64,000 bases of DNA from Kribbella flavida DSM 17836 (GCF_000024345.1 NC_013729.1:682001-746000); one strand, 5' to 3'; positions 50,462 through 59,315 are shown, numbered from the stretch's first letter. Numbers and translations are program-made. The notes: generated by a model from the letters alone, not told the origin.

Positions 50462-51852
50462 TGAGGGGCTGGGACGGGCTGGTCAGTTCCGCGTTGCTCG
50501 GGACCGAGCGACGGCCACCGAACTTCGAGGAGCTGCCGCCGCCGATCCAGCAGCAGCTGTCCGGCGAGCCGGGCCTGCTGGACGCGGCGGCGCTGGCGAC
50601 GCTGTACAAGCGGGCGGGACGCCTTCCGCTGCGGGGAGTCGAGCCCCTTCCCGTCGCCGAAGGGGAGGATCGGCCGCTGCCCCGGCCGAACGCGATCCGC
50701 CGGCTGACCGCGATGTTGACCGGGTTTCAGTCGGCCGCGCTCGGTGAGTGGCTGCGGATCGCCGAGGCGAAGGGCTGGGGCATCCCGCCTGAGCATCTCC
50801 CTGCCCTGGCCGACTACGCCCGCGGCCGAGCGGAGTACCGGCCGCTGGTCGTCGCCGCGGCCGGTCGCCGGGCCGCATGGCTGGCCGGCCTCAACCCGGA
50901 GTGGCGCTTCCTGCACGAAGCCGTCGGCGAAGACCCCGAGTTGTGGACCCACGGCAACTCGATCCAGCGCCGCGCCTGGTTCCGGGCGCTTCGGCAGCGC
51001 GACCCCGGCGCGGCGCTCGACGCCCTGGGCGAGGTCTGGCCGACGGAGCCCGCCTCGGCCCGCGCGGAGTTCCTCGGTGTCCTGAAGACCAACCTGAGCG
51101 GCGCCGACGAGGACTTGCTCGAGCAGGCCCTCGACGACAAGGCCAAGGACGTCCGCCGCGTCGCGGCCGGCCTGCTGGCCCGGATCGACGGCTCCCGGTA
51201 CGGCGTACGCATGGCCGAGCGGGTCTCGACGTACCTGGTCCAGAGCCAGGGCGTGCTCGCGGTGACGCTGCCCGAGCGGGTCAGCAAGGCGATGGAGCGC
51301 GACGGCATCGACGCGCAAGCGCACCCAGGACTGGGCCGCCGGGCTTGGTGGCTGCGCCAGATCGTCGCCGCCGCGCCGCTACCCGCGCCGGGCATCCTCC
51401 AGCTGCCGGTCGAAGGCATCGCCGCGGAAGTGCTGCAGGCAGCGTGGGCGGAGGCGGCCGTCCGTGAGCAGAACGTCGAGTGGGCCCGCGCTCTGCTGCG
51501 CCACAACGCCGCCACCGACAACCGCACCAGCGAGCTGCTTCGGGTGCTGCCGCCTGACGAGCTGCCCGCCGCCATCGAGCATCTGCGGGCCAGGATCGAC
51601 CTGTCCGATCTGGTCGGCGGCCTGCCGGTGCCGTGGTCGGCGTCGGTGGCCGAGCTGGTGCTGGACCAGCTCGTCAAGGTCGGCACCGCCCGGAACTGGG
51701 CCAGACTGGCCGGCATCGCCGCACGCGCGGTGCCGCCCGAGGCCTTGAACCATCCGATCACCCGCGAGCCGACCGGTGAGGAAGACACCTGGCGATCGCG
51801 CCTTGTCGAGACCCTGGTCTTCCGTCGTGAGATGTACGAGGAGCTTTCATGA
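50461..51852 (+). CDS. DUF5691 helical-repeat protein
   Basis: This 463-residue protein begins MRGWDGLVSSALLGTERRPP. It consists largely of helical repeats, for example FLHEAVGEDPELWTHGNSIQRRAW, SARAEFLGVLKTNLSGADEDLLEQALDDKAKDVRRVAAGLLA and the tail WRSRLVETLVFRREMYEEL, matching DUF5691. It is fixed in this position in SWIM/MoxR/vWA cassettes and is probably a scaffold or substrate-recognition subunit. It overlaps both neighbours. Confidence 0.85.
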   Translation: MRGWDGLVSSALLGTERRPPNFEELPPPIQQQLSGEPGLLDAAALATLYKRAGRLPLRGVEPLPVAEGEDRPLPRPNAIRRLTAMLTGFQSAALGEWLRIAEAKGWGIPPEHLPALADYARGRAEYRPLVVAAAGRRAAWLAGLNPEWRFLHEAVGEDPELWTHGNSIQRRAWFRALRQRDPGAALDALGEVWPTEPASARAEFLGVLKTNLSGADEDLLEQALDDKAKDVRRVAAGLLARIDGSRYGVRMAERVSTYLVQSQGVLAVTLPERVSKAMERDGIDAQAHPGLGRRAWWLRQIVAAAPLPAPGILQLPVEGIAAEVLQAAWAEAAVREQNVEWARALLRHNAATDNRTSELLRVLPPDELPAAIEHLRARIDLSDLVGGLPVPWSASVAELVLDQLVKVGTARNWARLAGIAARAVPPEALNHPITREPTGEEDTWRSRLVETLVFRREMYEELS

Positions 51853-52931
51853 GCAGCACTGCCGTCATGCGTCCGCACGCCGAGGACGAGTACGCCGAGG
51901 AGCTGGCGGCGCTCGCTGCGACCGACGAGCGGGTGCGTCCGCCGGCCTGGCGGTTGTCGCCCGCGGCTGTGGTGACCTACCTGCTCGGCGGCCGGGCCGG
52001 TGACGTGGAGATCACGCCGAAGTACGTCGGCCCGCGACGGCTGGTCGAGGTCGCGGTCGCCACGCTGGCCACCGATCGCGCGCTGCTGCTGCTCGGCGTA
52101 CCGGGAACGGCGAAGACGTGGGTCAGTGAGCACCTCGCGGCGGCGATCTCCGGGGACTCGACGCTGCTGGTCCAGGGCACGGCCGGGACGGCGGAGGAGG
52201 CGATCCGCTACGGCTGGAACTACGCCCAGCTGATCGCCCAGGGCCCGAGCGAGGCAGCTCTCGTCCCCAGTCCGGTCCAGCGGGCGATGGCCGAGGCCAA
52301 GATCGCGCGCATCGAGGAGCTGACCCGGATGCCGTCCGACGTGCAGGACGCGCTGATCACCGTGCTGTCGGAGAAGGCGCTGCCGATTCCCGAGCTGGCC
52401 AGTGAGGTGCAGGCCCGCAAGGGGTTCAACGTGATCGCTACCGCGAACGACCGGGACAAGGGCGTCAACGAGCTGTCCAGCGCGTTGCGGCGCCGGTTCA
52501 ACACCGTCGTGCTGCCGCTGCCGGACTCCGCCGACGACGAGGTGGAGATCGTCTCCCGCCGGGTCGCCCAGCTCGGCGCGTCGCTGGAGCTGCCGCCGCA
52601 GGACAGCGCGCTGGACGAGATCCGCCGGGTGGTCACGGTGTTCCGCGAGCTGCGCTCGGGCCGGACCGAGGACGGCCGGACCGCGGTCAAGTCGCCGTCC
52701 GGCACGCTGTCCACCGCCGAGGCGATCAGCGTGGTGACCGGCGGACTGGCGCTGGCCGCCCACTTCGGCGACGGCGTGCTGCGCTCGTACGACGTGGCCG
52801 GCGGCATCCTCGGCGCGGTGGTGAAGGACCCGTCGGCGGATCGGGTGGTCTGGTCGGAGTACCTGGAGACCGTGGTCCGGGAGCGCGACGGCTGGTCGGA
52901 CTTCTACCGGGCGTGCCGGGACATCAGCTGA
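51849..52931 (+). CDS. MoxR-type AAA+ ATPase (YehL-like)
   Basis: This 360-residue AAA+ ATPase has Walker A GVPGTAKT (residues 83-90). The Walker B region is KIARIEELTRMPSDVQDAL, where the usual Asp-Glu pair reads Glu-Glu (Glu156-Glu157). Sensor 1 NVIATANDRDKGVNELS and arginine-rich ALRRRFN follow. The ATG at 51849 overlaps DUF5691 by 4 bp. MoxR proteins act with vWA proteins as chaperone-like remodelling complexes, and the vWA partner is two genes downstream. Confidence 0.93.
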   Translation: MSSTAVMRPHAEDEYAEELAALAATDERVRPPAWRLSPAAVVTYLLGGRAGDVEITPKYVGPRRLVEVAVATLATDRALLLLGVPGTAKTWVSEHLAAAISGDSTLLVQGTAGTAEEAIRYGWNYAQLIAQGPSEAALVPSPVQRAMAEAKIARIEELTRMPSDVQDALITVLSEKALPIPELASEVQARKGFNVIATANDRDKGVNELSSALRRRFNTVVLPLPDSADDEVEIVSRRVAQLGASLELPPQDSALDEIRRVVTVFRELRSGRTEDGRTAVKSPSGTLSTAEAISVVTGGLALAAHFGDGVLRSYDVAGGILGAVVKDPSADRVVWSEYLETVVRERDGWSDFYRACRDIS

Positions 52932-55099
52932 TGACGGTCCACCTGTTCGGCATCAGGCACCACGGGCCGGGGTCGGCCCGGGCGCTGGTGGCTGCGCTGG
53001 CGGACCTGCAGCCCGACATCGTGCTGATCGAGGGGCCGCCGGAGGCCGACAAGGTGGTCGGGCTGGCCGCCGATCCGGAGATGGTGCCGCCGGTCGCGCT
53101 GCTGGCGTACGCGGTGGAGGACTCGACGCGGGCGGCGTTCTGGCCGTTCGCCGTGTTCAGTCCCGAGTGGCAGGCGATCCGCTTCGCGCTGGCGGCCGGC
53201 GTACCGGTGCGGTTCAACGACCTGCCGGCGGCGCTGCAGTTCGCGTCCTCCGGCGGCGGGCGGGGGTCGTCGATCGACCCGCTCGCGACGCTGGCGGCCG
53301 CCGGTGGCTACGACGACCCGGAGCGCTGGTGGGACGACGTGATCGAGCACCGGCGGGACGGCGCCGAGCCGTTCACGGTGATCGCGGAGGCGATGGGTGA
53401 GCTGCGGCGCGGCGAGCAGGCCACCGGGCGGGAGGCACAGCGCGAGGCGTACATGCGGCAGACGTTGCGCAAGGCGGTCAAGGAGGGGTTCGAGCGGATC
53501 GCGGTGGTCTGCGGCGCCTGGCACGTCCCGGCCCTGACCGCACCGTTGCCCCCGGCAACTCACGACCAGCGGATTCTGAAGGGCCTGGCCAAGCGCAAGG
53601 TCGCCTGCACGTGGGTGCCGTGGACGCACAGCCGGCTGGCCAACGCGAGCGGGTACGGCGCCGGCGTCACCTCACCGGGCTGGTACCACCACCTCTTCTC
53701 GGCGCCCGACCAGATCACCGTGCGCTGGCTGACCAAGGTCGCCCAGGTCCTGCGCGCCGAGGACCTTCCGGTGTCCAGCGCTCACGTGATCGAGGCGGTC
53801 CGGCTGGCCGAGACGCTCGCCGCGCTGCGGGAGCGACCGCTCGCGGGCTTGAGCGAGATGACCGAGGCGACACGGGCCGTGCTGTGCGGCGGCAACGACG
53901 TCCTGCTCGACCTGGTGACGCGCGAGGCGGTCGTCGGTGAACTGCTCGGCACCGTGCCGGGCGACACCCCGCAGGCCCCGGTGGCGGCCGACCTCGCCGC
54001 GCAGGCCCGGCGGCTGCGGCTGAAACGCGACGCCGTCGAGCGGGTGATCGACCTCGACCTGCGCAAGCACAACGACCGGGAGAAGTCGCACCTGCTGCAC
54101 AGGTTGAGGATTCTCGGCATCGACTGGGGGATGCCGACCTCGGACGACCGGCGCAGCCAGGGCACGTTCCGGGAGCTGTGGAAACTGGCGTGGGACCCGG
54201 GTCTGGAGGTCGACCTGGTCGCGGCGGGGGCGCACGGTACGACGGTGCTCGGTGCGGCGACGACCAAGATGCTCGCGGCCGCGGCGGAGTCGTCGACGCT
54301 GGCCGAGGTGACGTCCGCGCTGGAGCGGTCCTTGCTGGCGGATCTGGCCGAGGCGCTGCCGGCACTGCTCGCCGGGGTGGACACCCGGGCCGCCAAGGAC
54401 GCGGACGTCGGGCACCTGATGGCGGCCTTGCCGGCGTTGGCCCGGTCCGCCCGCTACGGCGACGTACGGGGCAGTGACACGGCCGGGCTGACGGCGGTGG
54501 CCGAGCGGATGATGGCTCGGGTCTGCGCCGGTCTGGGACGGACGGTGCATGGGCTGGACGCCGATGCGGCCGCGGCCGTGCTGGAGCTGATCGACGGCGT
54601 ACAGGATGCGACCGCGCTGCTGTCGGAGCAGTCGCGGGAGATCTGGCTGCGCACGCTGGCAGGGCTGAGCGACCGGTCCTCGGTGCCGCCGTTGATCGCG
54701 GGGCGGTTGACGCGGCTGATGCTCGACACCTCGCGGGTCGAGTCCGGCGAGGTGGCACTGCGACTGGGCCGGGCGTTGTCGCCCGGTACGCCGACCGCCG
54801 AGGCGGCCGGCTACGTCGAGGGGTTCCTGGCCGGTGGTGGTCTGCTGCTGGTGCACGACGAACGGCTGCTCGCGCTGGTGGACGCCTGGCTGGGCGCGAT
54901 CCCGGCCGAGGCGTTCCTGGAGGTGCTTCCGCTGCTCCGGCGCACGTTCGGCACCTTCGCCGCGCCGGAGCGGCGCTCGATCGGCGACCGCGCCCGGTCG
55001 CTGGGCGGACCGGTCCGGGTGGTTGCCGAGGACGACGACCTGGACGCCGAGCTGGCCGCCTCGGTGCTGCCGGCCGTGGCCAGGCTGCTGGGGGTGTGA
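52931..55099 (+). CDS. DUF5682 protein (YehM-like)
   Basis: This 722-residue protein starts VHLFGIRHHGPGSARALVAAL and continues PDIVLIEGPPEADKVV, a His/Glu pattern of the TraB/ChaN/EreA-like hydrolase fold. AVVCGAWHVPAL near residue 195 supplies another conserved His. The C-terminal half is helical (RTFGTFAAPERRSIGDRAR). It is the largest protein of the cassette and may carry a hydrolytic activity gated by the MoxR/vWA pair. That role is inferred from conserved polar residues, not demonstrated. Confidence 0.87.
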   Translation: MTVHLFGIRHHGPGSARALVAALADLQPDIVLIEGPPEADKVVGLAADPEMVPPVALLAYAVEDSTRAAFWPFAVFSPEWQAIRFALAAGVPVRFNDLPAALQFASSGGGRGSSIDPLATLAAAGGYDDPERWWDDVIEHRRDGAEPFTVIAEAMGELRRGEQATGREAQREAYMRQTLRKAVKEGFERIAVVCGAWHVPALTAPLPPATHDQRILKGLAKRKVACTWVPWTHSRLANASGYGAGVTSPGWYHHLFSAPDQITVRWLTKVAQVLRAEDLPVSSAHVIEAVRLAETLAALRERPLAGLSEMTEATRAVLCGGNDVLLDLVTREAVVGELLGTVPGDTPQAPVAADLAAQARRLRLKRDAVERVIDLDLRKHNDREKSHLLHRLRILGIDWGMPTSDDRRSQGTFRELWKLAWDPGLEVDLVAAGAHGTTVLGAATTKMLAAAAESSTLAEVTSALERSLLADLAEALPALLAGVDTRAAKDADVGHLMAALPALARSARYGDVRGSDTAGLTAVAERMMARVCAGLGRTVHGLDADAAAAVLELIDGVQDATALLSEQSREIWLRTLAGLSDRSSVPPLIAGRLTRLMLDTSRVESGEVALRLGRALSPGTPTAEAAGYVEGFLAGGGLLLVHDERLLALVDAWLGAIPAEAFLEVLPLLRRTFGTFAAPERRSIGDRARSLGGPVRVVAEDDDLDAELAASVLPAVARLLGV

Positions 55100-56259
55100 T
55101 GACCGAACCGGACGAGGAGCGCCTGCGGCGGTGGCGGATGGTGCTCGGCAGCGAGGCGGACCCGGAGACGGGATCGACGCTGTCCAAGGCCGATCGCTCG
55201 GTCGACGCCGCCCTGGCCGCCCTGTACGACGCCGAACGCGGCGAGCCGGGCACGAAGCGCTCCGCGGGCCTCGGCTCGTCGGCGCCGCGGGTCGCGCGCT
55301 GGCTGGGCGACATCCGCGGCTACTTCCCGAGCTCGGTCGTCCAGGTGATGCAGCGGGACGCGGTCGAGCGGCTCGGCATCACCCGGCTGCTGATGGAGCC
55401 CGAGCTGCTCACCGCGGTCGAGCCCGACGTGCACCTGGTCAGCACCCTGCTCGCGCTGAACGAGGTGATGCCCGAGGAGACCAAGCAGACCGCGCGGGAC
55501 GTGGTCGCCCGGGTGGTGGCCGACCTGGAGAAGCGCCTCGCCGAGCGGACCCGGGCGGCGGTCACCGGCGCGCTCGACCGAGCCGGCCGGACCGCCCGGC
55601 CGCGGCACTCCGACATCGCCTGGGACCGGACGATCCGGATCAACCTCAAGCACTTCTCGCCGGCGCTCGGCACGATCGTGCCGGACCGGCTGGTCGGCTA
55701 CGCCCGGCGCAACCACAGCGTGCAGCGGGACGTCGTGCTCGCGATCGACCAGTCGGGCTCGATGGCCGAGTCGGTGGTCTACGCGAGCCTGTTCGGCGCC
55801 GTGCTCGGCTCGCTGCGCGCCTTGCGGACCAGCCTGGTCGTGTTCGACACCGCGGTCGTCGACCTGACCGACCAGCTGGACGACCCGGTCGACGTCCTGT
55901 TCGGCACGCAACTCGGCGGCGGGACCGACATCAACCGCGCGCTCGCGTACTGCGAGTCGCTGGTCGCGCGCCCGACGGAGACCGTGCTGGTGCTGATCAG
56001 CGACCTGTACGAGGGCGGCGTGCGCGAGGAGATGCTGCGCCGGGCGCGATCCCTGACCGAGTCCGGCGTCCAGGTCGTCGCCCTGCTGGCGCTGTCCGAC
56101 TCCGGCGCCCCGTCGTACGACGCCGACAACGCCGCCGCGCTCGCCGACCTCGGCATTCCCGCGTTCGCCTGCACGCCGGACCTGTTCCCCGACCTGATGG
56201 CCGCCGCCATCCGCCGCGACGACCTCACCCAGTGGGCCGCCACGAACCTCTCGGAGTGA
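55099..56259 (+). CDS. vWA (MIDAS) domain protein (YehP-like)
   Basis: This 386-residue protein has a helical N-terminal half and a C-terminal von Willebrand A domain. The MIDAS motif is DVVLAIDQSGSMAES (Asp217, Ser219, Ser221), with GGGTDINRAL and LVLISDLYEGG supplying the further Thr and Asp. It lacks a signal or anchor, so it is cytoplasmic. It closes the SWIM-DUF5691-MoxR-DUF5682-vWA cassette and is the natural adaptor of the MoxR ATPase. ATG 55099 shares one base with the upstream stop. Confidence 0.93.
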   Translation: MTEPDEERLRRWRMVLGSEADPETGSTLSKADRSVDAALAALYDAERGEPGTKRSAGLGSSAPRVARWLGDIRGYFPSSVVQVMQRDAVERLGITRLLMEPELLTAVEPDVHLVSTLLALNEVMPEETKQTARDVVARVVADLEKRLAERTRAAVTGALDRAGRTARPRHSDIAWDRTIRINLKHFSPALGTIVPDRLVGYARRNHSVQRDVVLAIDQSGSMAESVVYASLFGAVLGSLRALRTSLVVFDTAVVDLTDQLDDPVDVLFGTQLGGGTDINRALAYCESLVARPTETVLVLISDLYEGGVREEMLRRARSLTESGVQVVALLALSDSGAPSYDADNAAALADLGIPAFACTPDLFPDLMAAAIRRDDLTQWAATNLSE

Positions 56260-56267
56260 ACAACCCG

Positions 56268-56708
56268 ATGGAGATCACCGACCTTCGCCCGGACGAGTAC
56301 GCCGAGGCCGCGCGGATCTGGGAGGCCTCGGTCCGGGCCACCCACGACTTCGTCACCGAGGCCGACCTGGACGTCTTCCGGCCGCTCGTCCGCGCGGCGT
56401 TCGGGCAGATCGAGCACCTCGCGGGCCTGCGGGACGGCGCCGGCCGGCTGCTCGGCTTCGCCGGCGCGGCCGACGGCAAGCTGGAGATGCTGTTCCTCGC
56501 CCCGGCGTCCCGCGGGCGAGGCGGTGGCACTCTCCTGCTCGAGCACGCCCGCGGCGCCTTCGGCGTGACCGCCGTCGACGTCAACGAGCAGAACCACCAG
56601 GCCGTCGGCTTCTACCTGCACCACGGTTTCCAGGTGGTCGGCCGCTCAGCCGTGGACGGCACCGGCAAGCCGTACCCGCTGCTCCACCTGCGGATCGCCG
56701 CGCAGTAG
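56268..56708 (+). CDS. GNAT-family N-acetyltransferase
   Basis: This 146-residue GNAT protein has IWEASVRATHDFVTEADLDVFR, KLEMLFLAPASRGRGGGTLLLEHA (acetyl-CoA loop R-G-R-G-G-G) and VNEQNHQAVGFYLHHGFQVVGRS, like YjaB-type enzymes. ATG 56268 has GGAGTGA upstream; GTG 56256, overlapping the vWA stop, is an alternative. It follows the cassette but is a common stand-alone family, so functional linkage is uncertain. Confidence 0.9.
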   Translation: MEITDLRPDEYAEAARIWEASVRATHDFVTEADLDVFRPLVRAAFGQIEHLAGLRDGAGRLLGFAGAADGKLEMLFLAPASRGRGGGTLLLEHARGAFGVTAVDVNEQNHQAVGFYLHHGFQVVGRSAVDGTGKPYPLLHLRIAAQ

Positions 56709-56735
56709 CCGGTCGCCGCCCCCGGCAGCCCGGCC

Positions 56736-57077
56736 TCAGTCGGCGAGCTCGAGGATGTCGATCTCGGTGCCGGGGTCGGCCTCGGCGAAGCGCAGCGCCC
56801 AGCCGACGGCTTCGTCGCGGGACTCGACGCGAATGATCGACAGCCCGGCGACGAGTTCCTTGGTCTCGGTGAACGGGCCGTCGACGACGCGCGGGCTGCC
56901 GTCGGGGAAGGTGACGCGGGCGCCGCGGGCGCTCGGCATCAGGCCTTCGGCGGTGAGCAGGACGCCGGCCTGGCGCATCTCCTCCAGCACCGCGTCGGCG
57001 CGGGCGAGCACGTCCGGGTCGGGTGCTTGCCCTGCCTCCAACCGGTCGTTCGTCTTGTGCAGCAGCGCGTACCGCAT
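56736..57077 (-). CDS. YCII/DGPF-domain protein
   Basis: This 113-residue protein has MRYALLHKTNDRLEAGQAPD, LLTAEGLMPSARGARV and the DGPFTETKELVAG motif of the YCII-related family. The ending GTEIDILEL is typical. Family members resemble small enzymes with a His/Asp active site and are often near ECF sigma factors, but none is adjacent here. It lies 10 bp after the frameshifted reductase gene. Confidence 0.93.
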   Translation of the reverse strand: MRYALLHKTNDRLEAGQAPDPDVLARADAVLEEMRQAGVLLTAEGLMPSARGARVTFPDGSPRVVDGPFTETKELVAGLSIIRVESRDEAVGWALRFAEADPGTEIDILELAD

Positions 57078-57087
57078 GACCGCCTCC

Positions 57088-58052
57088 TCAGGACGAGGCT
57101 AGCCGGATCAGCCCGTCCGCTTCCAGGGCGCGCCAGAACGCCGGTGGGATCTCGTGGTCGAGGTAGCCGGCCACCTCGGTGATCTCGGCGGGACTCCGCG
57201 CCCCGACGACAACCGCCGGTACGACGGGGTGGCTGAGCGGGAACTGCAGCGCGGCGGCCGGCAACGGTACGGCGTACTGGCGGCTCAGGGCGCGCAGGCG
57301 GTCCAGCCGGCCGGCGAGCTCCGGGGCGAGCGGCGGATAGTTGACGGAGGGCTTGGTCGCGGCGAGCGGCCCGCCGTGGAAGACGCCCGCGCCGAGGATG
57401 GAGACGCCCAGCTGCAGGCAGAGCGGCAGCAGCTCGTCGGCAGCGGACTGGTCGAGCAGGTGTACCGGCCGGAGAGCAGGATGCAGTCCGGCGTGGTCGC
57501 CGCCTCGCGGAGGAACCGGGCCGCGACATCGGCGTGGTTGATGCCCAGGGACAGCGCGCGGATCGTGCCGCGGTCGCGCAGCTCCACCAGCGCCTGCAGC
57601 GCCGACGTCGAGGCGGCGGCGAAGTCCAGGTCCGGGTCGTGGATGTGCAGCACGTCGATCCGGTCGATCCCCAGCCGCTCCAGGCTCTGCTCGAACGAGC
57701 GCATCACCGCGGCGTACGAGTAGTCGAGCCGGGGCCCGATGCCCGGGGGTGGGTCGACCCAGATCGGCTGCAGGTCCTGGCCGTCCGGTTCGAGCAGGCG
57801 GCCGACCTTGGTGCACAGCACGAACTCGTCGCGGGGACGGCCGCGCAGCGCGAGCCCGGCCCGCTGCTCCGACAGCCCGTAGCCGTAGACCGGCGCGGTG
57901 TCGAAGAGCCGGATCCCGAGCTCCCACGCCCGGTCCACGGTGGCGACCGCCCGATCCTCGGGCACGGCCGCGAACATGCCTCCCAGCGAGGCCAGCCCCA
58001 GCCCCAGCCGGCTGACCTGCAGACCCCTACGCCCGAGCTCCACCATCCGCAT
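57088..58052 (-). pseudogene. Aldo/keto reductase gene with a -1 frameshift
   Basis: The first part, from ATG 58052, encodes VELGRRGLQVSRLGLGLASLGG, FDTAPVYGYGLSEQRAGLAL, LCTKVGRLL and RIDVLHIHDPD, like D-threo-aldose/L-fucose dehydrogenases. After DCILLSGRYT near 57460 the frame changes. The expected continuation, LLDQSAADELLPLCLQLG through LDHEIPPAFWRALEADGLIRLASS, is in another frame down to stop 57088. One C is missing from a C-run (ACCTGCTC for the expected ACCCTGCTC). Either the gene is inactive or this is a sequence error; the rest is intact. Confidence 0.9.
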
Positions 58053-58065
58053 GGCCGCGAGCCTA

Positions 58066-58097
58066 AGGAGCCCCACCGACAATTCGGTGGGGCTCCT
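58066..58097. terminator. Strong hairpin terminator
   Basis: A perfect 14-bp stem (58066-58079 with 58084-58097, core AGCCCCACCGA) has a 4-nt loop. It lies 33 bp past the SRPBCC stop on the minus strand and just before the reductase start, insulating the two. Confidence 0.85.
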
Positions 58098-58129
58098 CTG
58101 CTCAGCGGTGCGGGGTCAGCAGCGCGAGG

Positions 58130-58582
58130 TCAGCGCGGAACGTCCCCGCGCCAGGCGCCGGTCTCGGAGCCGCGGGACTCGATGAAGGCCTTGAAGCGCT
58201 CCAGGTCGCCCTTCACCCGGCCCTCGACGATGCCGAGCTTGTCGCCGACCTTCTCCAGGAAGCCCTCGGGGTCGAGGTCCATCTGCAAGGTCACCCGGCT
58301 CTTGGTGGGCTCGAGCTGGTGGAAGGTGACCACGCCGGCGTGCTGCGGACCGGAGTCCGACTTCCAGGCGACCCGCTCGTCCGGGTGCTGCTCGGTGATG
58401 GTCGCGTCGAACTCCCGGGTCTTGCCGCCCACCTTCGTCACCCAGTGCGTGTGGGTGTCATCGAGCTGGCGGACCTCCTCGACGCCCTCCATGAACTGCG
58501 GGAACGACTCGAACTGGGTCCACTGGTTGTACGCGGTCGTGACGTCGACGTCGACGTCGACGTACTGCGTGACGTTGCTCAT
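58130..58582 (-). CDS. SRPBCC / polyketide cyclase-dehydrase-like protein
   Basis: This 150-residue START-like protein has TTAYNQWTQFESFPQFMEGVEEV, THWVTKVGGKTREFDATITEQHPDERVAW and FHQLEPTKSRVTLQMDLDPEG, the pattern of stress-linked cyclase/dehydrase proteins. The N-terminus has a VDVDVDV run from four GACGTC-type hexamers (58541-58564). A GGGTAC promoter-like element lies upstream. The function is unknown. Confidence 0.9.
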   Translation of the reverse strand: MSNVTQYVDVDVDVTTAYNQWTQFESFPQFMEGVEEVRQLDDTHTHWVTKVGGKTREFDATITEQHPDERVAWKSDSGPQHAGVVTFHQLEPTKSRVTLQMDLDPEGFLEKVGDKLGIVEGRVKGDLERFKAFIESRGSETGAWRGDVPR

Positions 58583-58617
58583 CGAATGTCCTCCTTGGGG
58601 ATCTAGACGATGCCCCG

Positions 58618-58642
58618 GTACCCCGAACGACGCGGCTCAGAC
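58618..58642 (-). promoter_or_regulatory. SigB/F-like promoter of SRPBCC gene
   Basis: On the minus strand GTCT (58642-58639) - 15 bp - GGGTAC (58623-58618) fits GNNT-N14-16-GGGTAY and ends 35 bp before the ATG at 58582. Confidence 0.55.
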
Positions 58643-58733
58643 TGTGCAGAACTTGTGCAAGCGCTCTCCCGCGGGCGCGACAGGGTCTGGTCGCATCCGG
58701 TAGGAAGGGACGATCGGCGAGAGGGGTGGCGCG

Positions 58734-59315
58734 ATGGAGCAGATCGCGGAGCGGTACCGGCGGCGGGCCGGCGAGTTCGAGCGGCGGGTCGCGGCGGTGG
58801 CGGTCGGGGACTGGGCGCGGCCGTCGCCGTGCGAGCGGTGGACGGCGCGCGACGTGGTCGCGCACGTCGTCGACATGCACCGGGTGATGCTCGGGCCGGT
58901 GAACCGGGACTTCGAGCGCGGGGCCGACCTGCTGGCGACCTTCCGCGCCGCGCGGTCGGCGGTCGAGGCCGTGCTGGACGACCCCGAGGTGGCGGCGCAG
59001 CAGGTCGAGACGCCCGCGGGCAGCCTGACCGTGGCCGAGCACGTCGACCAGGTGGTCAGCGACGACCTGGTCCTGCACGGCTGGGACCTGGCCCGGGCGA
59101 CTGGTCAGGACGAGACGATGGATCCGGACGACGTGCAGCGGTTGTGGCGCAGTACGACGTCCGTCCCGGCGGACGTGATGGCGAAGTACCACACCCCGGG
59201 TGCCTTCGGGCCGGGGATCGAGGTGTTCGGGCCGGAGGTCGCCGTGCCCGCGGACGCCCCGCTCCAGGACCGCCTGCTCGGACTTATCGGGAGGGATCCT
59301 TCAGTACGGCGCTGA
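58734..59315 (+). CDS. TIGR03086-family (mycothiol-dependent isomerase/DinB-like) protein
   Basis: This 193-residue helical protein has YRRRAGEFERRVAAVAVGDWARPSPCERWTARDVVAHVVDMHR and VAEHVDQVVSDDLVLHGWDLARATGQ. The His of DVVAHVVDMH, the Asp/Glu and the late His-x-x-D-L form the metal site of DinB-like mycothiol-dependent proteins. Its last 32 bp overlap the 3' end of the convergent gene at 59284. Confidence 0.88.
   Translation: MEQIAERYRRRAGEFERRVAAVAVGDWARPSPCERWTARDVVAHVVDMHRVMLGPVNRDFERGADLLATFRAARSAVEAVLDDPEVAAQQVETPAGSLTVAEHVDQVVSDDLVLHGWDLARATGQDETMDPDDVQRLWRSTTSVPADVMAKYHTPGAFGPGIEVFGPEVAVPADAPLQDRLLGLIGRDPSVRR

Noticed and set aside
58541..58564. GACGTC hexamer repeats as a regulatory array
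   Set aside because: They lie inside the SRPBCC coding start and simply encode Val-Asp repeats.
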